A stretch of DNA of 64,000 bases from Seiridium cupressi. Its lineage: Eukaryota; Ascomycota; Sordariomycetes; Amphisphaeriales; Sporocadaceae. Made by a program: the position numbers and the translations under genes. Positions 56,824-64,000 of this stretch are shown piece by piece (positions within the stretch are counted from its first letter, which is position 1; every line of letters begins with the position of its first letter). The stretch spans positions 1,054,001 through 1,118,000 of the forward strand of contig JARVKI010000001.1 in the NCBI GenBank assembly GCA_036674765.1, given 5' to 3'. The notes below the pieces were generated by a model. That model searched no databases, was not told the DNA's origin, and saw nothing but the letters and a program-made list of their open reading frames with translations.

Positions 56824-58499
56824 TCAAATATGAGACCCGTCCTCCCCACCCCTTAATGCAAGCAAGGCCCTCACATCCGAGACATATTGCAGTCCTTCTA
56901 ATAGCGGCACCAGGTGTAGAAGGTCGTTGTCTGTAGGGTCATTGATCCAGCCCTGGATCGGGATGGCATTGTCTACACGAGTTCCCACGTTAGCATCTCT
57001 TCTGCCACTGTCTCCGGTTGCAAGGACAAGGTTGCGAGGAGACCTACCTTGGTGGAACATATAACTGAGTGGACTGTTATCTAGAATCATGACCTTGCTC
57101 AAGTCTGGTTCTATCGAGCTAAGATCCTTGATGAACGCCCCGTGCCTGAAGGTGCAGTGCTGCCGATAGTATCTGGCTGTAAAGTATTTCCTTTCCGACT
57201 CGAGCCAGTCAATAACTGGATCAGCATACTCCTGTACGGACGCAGTGAACACTACGAGGTTGAACCATTTAGAAATCTGGAGCGAGTTAGCACTCCGCCT
57301 CGTTTGAGATTCTAATATTGATATTGACATACCTTCCGGAGGAACTCATCGCAGTGCGGTCGCTTGTGCACGTAGTATAGAATGGGGTGCTGGGGTCCCA
57401 GAGTCTGATGACCTCCTGCGCCAACGTATGTTGTATTCAGCCGCACCTCGATCATGTGCCCTGAGCCCATTCTACCGCCTTTCGACATGCTGTGTATGAG
57501 GGTTTCGTCCAGGTCCAGGATCAAGGTCTTAAGATGTGCAGGATCGGGATTCTCGATCGGGACATAGGAGGGTTGCCTTTGGGGTATCAGTGGCCGCGGG
57601 GGAGCAGGCGTCTTGGGATACTTGGTGAGGGCGCCAACGGGAGAGGTGGGCGACTTCAGTTGAGCCGAGAGGTCCGCGGCAGCATCACCACCACTGCCCT
57701 TCGCACTGGCAGATTGTGCCTTCTTGTGTTTTCGTTGCCGCAGAGCATCGTCGCTATGAAGTTTAATCCTAATGGACCTTCTCGCGGGTGCAATCTCTTC
57801 GGTGGACTTGGAGCGTGAATGACGGCCGGAGGATCCGGAGATGCGATTCGGAGCATCGTCAGTTACGGCGACGTCGGAATCTGATTCCGAGGACAAGCCA
57901 GATGATGAGGATCCGGAAGAAGGAACCGGCCGCATAACTGTGGACGACGCATGCTTGCCCTTCGCGCTCTGGCTTGCGCGTCGCAAAGAAGCTTCCTTTT
58001 CGTCGTGAACAGATGTGTGCTCGTGGTAGTTAGTTACCGCCCTCCTCGTATCGTCTACGTGCGCGCCAAATAGTTTTCGCAGCTGTCGCAATGGAGTAAA
58101 ATATCCCCGTTCGTCGTAGAGGTAGGCGATGAGGTATACCCCTGGAGCAGCAATAGTGGACAGGACCCAACGCAGGGAAGTAATCAGGTTGCTTGCTAGG
58201 CGGCTCGGCAGAACATGCCATGAATGTGACCGCGTGTTGGTGTCTTTAGATTCGCCAGTACCCAGCAAAGGTGTCTTCTCGTCAGCGTAAGGATCGTGGC
58301 CGTCGCGGCCGTCTTGCGTGTACTCGTCGGGCTCGGTTGTAAGACGGGCCCGATCCTCCTTCAGACTGCCATCTTGGGCAGCGTTCAACTCCTCTTCCGA
58401 GGAAGGGGCAAGTCCAACATGGCTCAAGGAGTTCGATCGCGAGGGGTCAGGAGACGACGATGGAGAGACTCGCGCGGAGATTATGTTGAGGGAGTTCAT
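56824..58499 (-). CDS. NEM1: NEM1-type nuclear envelope phosphatase (CTDNEP1-like)
   Basis: Catalytic subunit of the Nem1-Spo7 phosphatase, which dephosphorylates the lipin/Pah1 phosphatidate phosphatase at the ER and nuclear envelope and so controls phospholipid versus triglyceride synthesis. Exons (minus): 57333-58499, 57048-57276, 56824-56972 (introns 56 and 75 bp); 514 aa. A Ser-rich N-terminus, a hydrophobic region around 105-128, a long disordered linker, then the FCP1/HAD domain: the DxDxT motif at D329/D331 (LILDLDETLIHS), HKRPHCDEFL, FTASVQEYADPVID, and MILDNSPLSY, ending in GWINDPTDNDLLHLVPLL. Exons 2 and 3 are needed for the second half of the catalytic domain. Divergent from eIF2B-beta. 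Confidence 0.93.
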
Positions 58500-59591
58500 C
58501 GTACGGCCGTCGGCGTCGTAGCCATCAAGGATGGAATAGCTGTCGCCAAAACCAGAAGAAAGGTCAATATCGCATCAGCGGACTCAGCGGTACAGACTCC
58601 TGAGAACAAAGGCCCCACGGGTATCCTGCCCGTCGCGAGTTTGGTTGAGCGGCAGATCTGACGATGTGGTGCAAGAGAACAAGCAAAAGTTGGGGTTGAC
58701 TACTCCCCAGCCTCGGTTGGGGGCAGCGGAAAGGAGCCAAGGCACGGCGATGTTCTCGATCAGGCGCGCATCGACAGCTCTATTTACAGTTTTACTTCAG
58801 TCCTCGTATCGTCGGTCGCAACTGCAAACAAGGCTTCCAGTCTGGCTGAGTTGGCCAAAAGTTTGTGAGCGAGCTTATCTTGAGTTTCAAGGGCGCAGTA
58901 CAAAGGCTACATTCATTCAACAGTGTCCTCGCTCAACCGCCCAGGGTGGCCGAACAGTTCATTGGCAGGTCCTGTTAGAAGGCAACCCACCACGGCAGCA
59001 CTGACACCTCAGTGACTTTTTGCTGGGTGGCCCCGACTTTAGCGTCATCGGACTTTGACCTCTCTCCCAAGGGCGGTCCGCTTCACATGCTGATAAGTCA
59101 CATTTCATGTGGGACTGACTGAGTATGCATTTACCGAAAAATCCCACACTCAGGGCGCAGTGCGCTGCCCCGCCTAGGTATTTGTAGATCGCTATAACGA
59201 ATATTCTGCTTTCCTTCACCCCGCATTGCCTTATCGGCCTTTTTTTGCAGCTGTATCCGATCTGCAGTGAGCTTGAGTCACATTTTTGAGATTTGTTCAC
59301 ACTACAATGTACGTATCACCATAGCATCTTCTGCGCTGCCACTCCTCGTTCCTGTGACGACAGGCTATCCTCTAGAAATTCCCTTCTCCAGGACTTCCTC
59401 TCCCCTGACGCATTTTAAAACATAGTCGTTGAAGTCCTGCCCGAAAGCAATCGCAGATCGCATTGCACACTTCCCGACCCTCACTCGCCGTTCCGCTCCA
59501 AGGGCACCGACGACATACGTTCTGCTGCACGGCGCGCACTACTTACAGCTTTCTACTGCCACTCCACGATCCGATTTACCACATCATCGAC
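58500..59591. other. Divergent promoter, NEM1 and eIF2B-beta
   Basis: 1.1 kb between the start codons of NEM1 (minus) and the eIF2B-beta gene (plus). No protein is supported; the 121- and 119-codon frames here lack motifs. Confidence 0.45.
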
Positions 59592-60942
59592 ATGGCGCCA
59601 CCCAAGGGCGGCTATGCGCCCACCTTGGACAAGTTTTTGGATAGTTTAAAGGGCAAGCCGGTTGAAGCCTCAGTCGAGTCGCTCATCTCGTAGGCAGCCC
59701 GCCCCTATGGCGTACTTTGGGCTCCCAAATGCTAACTTGCTCATGTATAGGCTATTGAAGCGAAGACAGATTCAAGGCTCCGAGCCTTGCGCCCTTGCCA
59801 CTGCACATATTCTTCTCCAAGTTGTCGCCAGAGACAAGTGGTCGAACGTGGACCAACTAATCGAGCGCGTCCAGTCTGTTGGTCGCAAGCTTGTTGCTGC
59901 GTCGCCTCGCGAGCTGACAATTGGCAACGTCGTCCGCAGGACATTAGGCTTGATTCGTGACGAAGCCGAGGAGGATCGAAACGAGACTGGCAATGCGACA
60001 CCGGATGCAATCCAAGATCCCCCGACGCCTTCGCCCATGAAAATCGACAGCCCTCCCGCAAAGGCCGCACGTCCCACCTTCCCAGTTGCATTGAGCACTT
60101 TGACCCGAACGCAATCCATGTTCAATATCCTCGCGGACCCAGATGTTGTTCCTCCAGGCTGGATGAATGGCACGCCATTAGCCAGCTCGGGTGCCTCGAC
60201 GCCCCTGGCGCCAGGCCTTTCCACGAACACGTCCGCGCTCCGGTCAGAGGTCCTTGATGGTATTGAGGAGATCATGGACGAGATCAAGCAGGTCGATGAT
60301 CAGCTGTGCAGTTACTCGGACATTATCATCCACCCCGGGGACTACGTTATGGTCTATAAACCCTCTAGAACTGTCCAGAGATTCCTGATCCGTTCCAAAA
60401 GAAAGTTCACTGTGTTCGTTGTGACGGACCCGTCAACACAACCGGGTGCGGACGACCCTTACGCCTCTCTGCGCAAGTCGTTGGCGGCGAGCGGTTCTCT
60501 CCTGATCAGTGTCATGAACTCTGGGCTCATGGCCTATATGGCGAGGGTCAACAAAGTCATCCTCAGTGCCCGCGCCGTGACGGCAAAAGGCGGAGTCACT
60601 GTAGATTCTGGTGCTGCCTCCATTGCACGTGCTGCTCGAGCTCAAGGTCGCACTGTCATTGTCCTAGGAGGTGTCTACAAAATCAGCCCCGATAGTCAAG
60701 CAAACCAAAGCTTGGCAACCGAATGGGGCAATCCATCCAAGTTTGTCAATTTCTCGGACGGCCAGCTTGTCAGCAAGGTCAGCGTCAAGAACGCCGTCTC
60801 AGAGTTCATTCCGGCTGAAGACATTAATACCTATATCACAAATCTTGGCGCACATTCTCGCGAGCACTTACACACCGTCATCAACGATCACTACAAGGAG
60901 GCTGACATTGCACTTGATCTGTACGGCAAAATCCGGAAATAA
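59592..60942 (+). CDS. GCD7: Translation initiation factor eIF2B subunit beta (GCD7)
   Basis: Regulatory subunit of eIF2B, the guanine-nucleotide exchange factor for eIF2; with alpha and delta it senses eIF2-alpha phosphorylation. Cytosol. Exons 59592-59689 and 59751-60942 (61 bp intron); 429 aa (yeast Gcd7 is 381). N-terminus MAPPKGGYAPTLDKFLD; the splice joins VESLIS to LLKRRQIQGS in phase. A helical N-terminal domain leads to a Ser/Pro-rich insert at about 130-185, then the Rossmann-like C-terminal half: DIIIHPGDYVMV, FLIRSKRKFTVFVVTDP, then blocks up to GVYKISPD and FIPAEDINTYITNLG. The extra length is mainly the insert. Confidence 0.94.
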
Positions 60943-61821
60943 GGTCGACGCACGGTGTTGAGAGCGTACTCATATAAACGAATCACGAACATGTTGCAAC
61001 GAATAGCAGATTGAAGCAACAGAGGCCAAGCAGCTTCAGCAACTAATCGATGGCAGACAATCATCAGCCATCAACTGTCTGGGTGGCTTAGTGTTCACTT
61101 GGCAGGCAATGCTGTGTTTGGTCATACTGGACATAATTTAAACAATGGTAGCTTGGCGCACACTGGCTCATGAGCCAGCAGATTCCAACTGCATGCGCCT
61201 TGTAGGCAATGCCTAGCCAGATTGACTCATCAGGTCAAGAAGCGATGGTAGGGGGCCACGTCAGCGCAAGGCTGATGTTGCACGAGCTTCCAGTATCACA
61301 CGACTGCGGGCGGGTGGAGTGGGGGGGTAGAGGTTAACGGCTGAAGTTGATGGCGACGACAAGAGGCTTGGCTGGTAATCTGTACCAGGTTGCGTTCGGT
61401 TGGCGGACCGAAGTACAAGGCTGCTATTGAAACTACGGTCTTTGGAGCTTCTGTCGGGTTCTCCGTGTTACTTGGACCCTTGCCATGCCTTGCGGGAGTC
61501 CTGCTGATAGGCTCCACAAGCCGAGATAGCCTAGCTATTAGCCACAAATCAGAGATATGATTGGGTGCTTGGAGCTGACCCGACCGATCAGCAGGCAACC
61601 ACTTTTGGGATCCCATGTATTATTGTAATGCAATTGTCAACCAACCCTCGGGGGGCACATCATAAACGCTATCCTCATCATCAACCTACGATTCCAAGCA
61701 GGCCCGTTGATCCAAGCACTTACGGCCTAACCATAGAAACCCCGACTTGTAACTCTTCTGTCACGTCTGCTGGCTATTGACCCTAGCATCCTCTATAGCC
61801 CGGACAGGCCTTACCTACGGC
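60943..61821. other. Intergenic
   Basis: Between eIF2B-beta and the last gene. A 106-codon minus-strand frame (61296-61616) has no motif. Nothing else is supported. Confidence 0.4.
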
Positions 61822-64000
61822 ATGGAACCTCACGACATTCCACCTCCGCCATACTCGGAGACAGATATCTACTCAGGATCCGATCGTCATCTGCCACTTG
61901 CCCCCACCGACGTTAATAGCCTTGCCGACGATACATCCACGGCTGCGTCGTCGTCGCACAGCAACATCATCTACACGCCTCCGGATACCCCGCAGGACTC
62001 AGCATTCGCTGGTGCTGAAGACCTCCAGACCACCGCGTCAGCCCAAGTTTATTTCGATACCCGTGCCGCACCCACCCACAGGAATAGTTCATTTCCAATT
62101 ATCCACCCCATCATAGTCGCCGATGATCCAACTCCCTCGGAGTTTCCGTATCCCAACTGGGCGGCGGAAAGGGATGTTACTCAACAAGACTGGCGCACCT
62201 TCATCAACTATCTCATCCCGGATTTTGCGGACAAGGCAAATGCGTGTATAATTGACCGCAAGCTGCGCGCCTCTGAGGATGGCGATGCCCGCTCTTCTGC
62301 ATCTACCCGAGATGCTACGGAAGCACAACTGGACCAGCTGAGGTCCTCGAGCCAAAGACGACGGTTTCAGGACACCGTCAAGGAATGGAATGCGGGATTC
62401 TTTGGGCCCAGAGGGGTCACCATCAGGCTCGTTGAAGGTAGCTCGGCGGGGGAGCCGAAGGCAAGAATGCCGGGCGAGTGGGACAGCTCGTTCGATGCTG
62501 GTACTGGCAGCAGTAGGGATGCTTCCCAACCAGCGGCTTCCGGACCCACGGGCGAGGAACGAGGAGGATGGCGAAGCTTGTTCGGCCAGCGTTTTGCCAT
62601 GAATGCAGACGATCGTGGGTTCCGATTTGGGCCCATCACAATCGATGGCGACCGCATAGCCATCGGCAATGCGTTCGAGGCAGATAGCGGTGGCGTGCGC
62701 TGGAACGGCCGAGATATCTCGGAGCACATGCCCGGTGGACATGATCGAGGACGTGGGTGGGGTTCCGGCCGTGGTCGATGGTGGCATGATCTCGGCGATT
62801 CCCACCGTCAACGTCGAGGCGGCCGCGGCGGCCCGGGTGGGAGGCACCGATCTCGATCTGTCCATTCTTCTTCGTCGGTCAGCACTAGCTCATCCTCCGA
62901 CTCGGACTCGACAGTTTCATCTATTGGGTCACTGCCGGACTGGGATGATCTAAAAGACTCCCAGCTCCCGGTCGTCAAGCAGTCCGTCGAAGCCTGGCTA
63001 GCTCGTCCCGAGCAAACTGTGACCAAGGCCGATCTCAAGCGGGCCAAGGTGGAGATCAAAGCTGCTAAATCTTTACCACAGCCCGCCTCAGTTGATACCG
63101 CCCAGCGAGAAGAGATCAAAGCCCTCCTGTCTCTTTTCGACGATCTTAAGAAACACCAAAGGGTCAACCTCAGAGCAGCGACGAAGCAGAGGAGAGCCGA
63201 GCGAAAGGCGGAGCGCAGAACGAGGAGATGCAGGAATCGTGGTGAGAGACACGAGGAAAGACGACATAGGAGGGAGCATAGACGTGCCGAACGAGAAATG
63301 GGGAGGCAGCAACGTCGCCGCGGCGGTGCGTTAGACACAGTCCCTCCAGTTCCTCAAAGCGGAGCACAAATGCCGATGCCACCGCACCCGCCTGCACCTG
63401 GGCCCTCTCACTCTGCTCCTTTTGTGCCGCCAACAGCTCCCGCCCCTGCTGGCCAAGGAATCCCGCCTGTGCCTCCGGTCTCAAACTTTGGACCTGGGTC
63501 TTTTTTCGGACCCGGTCGCTCGGGCGGGCCCGGCTTTCCCTTCGGCGGCGGCAGCTGGGGCAACTATAGCCACCATCGGGGACCCTGGCAGCATAGTCCC
63601 CCGACGCCCGAGGGCAGCCGCGCTCAACCTGTAGACTACAGGCAAGCGGCGCAGGCACATGTCCAGGCGTACAGGGATGCAGCACAGGCACAAGCACAAG
63701 CGTATAGGGAAGCCGCCTCTGCTCAGGCGAGAGCATATACAGAAGCAGCGCAGGCCAAGGCACAAGCAAACCAGGCGAAAGCTCAAGCCAAGCAGCAAGC
63801 TGACCAAGGAAATATCCAAGCCAAGCAACAAGCTAATCAAGCAAAAGTCCAAGCCAAGCAACAAGCTGAGCAGGCAAAAGCACAGGCGAACCAGCAGGCT
63901 GAACAAGCAAAAGCCCAAGCCAAGCAACAGAAGGCACAGGCAAAAAAGCAGGTCAAAGGAAAGACGGTGCAAACACAGGCCCCTACCGCACAGGGAACGT
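61822..64000 (+). CDS. Large PPxY and hendecad-repeat protein, unfinished at the edge
   Basis: Continuous open frame of 726 codons with no stop before the window ends; no intron is needed so far. Function unknown. N-terminus MEPHDIPPPPYSETD holds a PPPY motif. A conserved-looking domain at about 100-230 has FPYPNWAAERDVTQQDW and FINYLIPDF, then EWNAGFFGPRG. A Gly/Arg-rich region follows (GRGWGSGRGRWWHD), then a Ser/Asp stretch, a charged KAK/EER helical part with RRAERKAERR at about 455-470, a Pro/Gly-rich linker, and from residue 606 (63637) nine 11-residue repeats. The Tyr-led early repeats (YRDAAQAQAQA) become Ala/Gln/Lys-rich (QAKAQAKQQA). The protein continues past the edge. The domain order resembles hypothetical proteins common in filamentous fungi, but I know no tested role. 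Confidence 0.8.
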   Translation, partial: MEPHDIPPPPYSETDIYSGSDRHLPLAPTDVNSLADDTSTAASSSHSNIIYTPPDTPQDSAFAGAEDLQTTASAQVYFDTRAAPTHRNSSFPIIHPIIVADDPTPSEFPYPNWAAERDVTQQDWRTFINYLIPDFADKANACIIDRKLRASEDGDARSSASTRDATEAQLDQLRSSSQRRRFQDTVKEWNAGFFGPRGVTIRLVEGSSAGEPKARMPGEWDSSFDAGTGSSRDASQPAASGPTGEERGGWRSLFGQRFAMNADDRGFRFGPITIDGDRIAIGNAFEADSGGVRWNGRDISEHMPGGHDRGRGWGSGRGRWWHDLGDSHRQRRGGRGGPGGRHRSRSVHSSSSVSTSSSSDSDSTVSSIGSLPDWDDLKDSQLPVVKQSVEAWLARPEQTVTKADLKRAKVEIKAAKSLPQPASVDTAQREEIKALLSLFDDLKKHQRVNLRAATKQRRAERKAERRTRRCRNRGERHEERRHRREHRRAEREMGRQQRRRGGALDTVPPVPQSGAQMPMPPHPPAPGPSHSAPFVPPTAPAPAGQGIPPVPPVSNFGPGSFFGPGRSGGPGFPFGGGSWGNYSHHRGPWQHSPPTPEGSRAQPVDYRQAAQAHVQAYRDAAQAQAQAYREAASAQARAYTEAAQAKAQANQAKAQAKQQADQGNIQAKQQANQAKVQAKQQAEQAKAQANQQAEQAKAQAKQQKAQAKKQVKGKTVQTQAPTAQGT
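63637..63933 (+). repeat. Nine tandem 11-residue (33-bp) repeats
   Basis: In frame with the preceding gene, nine consecutive units of 33 bp. Four begin with Tyr and have the form YR-x-AA-x-A-x-x-x-A; five begin with Asn, Asp or Glu followed by Gln and have QAK-x-QAKQQA-like units. The array degrades after 63933 into a Lys/Gln/Ala tail. Strict 11-residue spacing is seen in LEA group 3 proteins and in right-handed coiled coils. Confidence 0.8.

Noticed and set aside
62089..62865. 258-codon minus-strand frame, and similar ones to 63972
   Set aside because: They mirror the plus-strand open frame that runs from 61822 to the edge, which has the conserved motifs and the 11-residue repeats.
1..64000. 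CRISPR arrays, bacterial operons, riboswitches
   Set aside because: The DNA is fungal nuclear: spliceosomal introns throughout, no spaced direct repeats of CRISPR type, and no ribosome-binding sites.

Overview
The window is a stretch of nuclear DNA from a filamentous ascomycete (Pezizomycotina), most likely a Sordariomycete. The evidence is short spliceosomal introns (about 50-160 bp, GT..AG), a class III chitin synthase that resembles Neurospora chs-1 almost end to end, a Clr5-domain gene, a DUF7918-like gene, a GH5 mannanase with a fungal CBM1, and gene spacing typical of a ~50% GC mould genome. I cannot name the genus. Most genes are on different strands with their own promoters. There are no operons, rRNA, tRNA or CRISPR arrays that I can support.

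Layout. 0.8-5.5 kb: NEDD8-conjugating enzyme UBC12 and class III chitin synthase, both on the minus strand. 5.5-9.2 kb: a long non-coding gap that is the divergent promoter of the chitin synthase and an OPY2-type osmosensing membrane anchor (9.2-10.6). 12.8-18 kb: gene-poor DNA holding an RraA-like aldolase, a TMEM234-like membrane protein and a small secreted protein. 18.5-27.9 kb: fimbrin, sterol O-acyltransferase, a divergent reductase/FAD-monooxygenase pair, and a small membrane protein. 28.8-34 kb: UTP15, a dienoyl-CoA isomerase, TFIIH subunit TFB5, and a PPxY-bearing membrane protein. 34-36.2 kb: AT-rich DNA with decayed coding sequence. 36.3-37.8 kb: secreted CBM1-GH5 mannanase. 40.9-42.7 kb: an 11-knuckle CCHC zinc-finger protein. 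45.2-46.7 kb: Clr5-domain protein. 46.7-49.4 kb: debris including a Ty3/gypsy pol relic and a VOC-family fragment. 49.4-50.9 kb: a DUF7918-like gene interrupted by a single stop codon. 53.2-60.9 kb: NHP2, a DUF1761 protein, NEM1-type phosphatase and eIF2B-beta. 61.8 kb to the edge: an unfinished gene whose C-terminus is an array of 11-residue repeats.

Themes. Housekeeping functions dominate: ribosome biogenesis (UTP15, NHP2), translation initiation (eIF2B-beta), neddylation (UBC12), transcription and repair (TFB5), actin bundling (fimbrin), and lipid storage and membrane control (sterol acyltransferase, NEM1 phosphatase). Surface and environment functions are interspersed: chitin synthase, OPY2 anchor, mannanase, small secreted protein. 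The most unusual items are the hendecad-repeat protein at the right edge, the DUF7918-like gene whose splicing and frame are intact except for one TGA, the zinc-knuckle gene whose introns cut its fingers, and the relic regions near 35 and 47 kb. Exon joins were worked out by hand from splice signals, reading phase and family conservation; each called multi-exon gene gives a consistent phase across all its joins.
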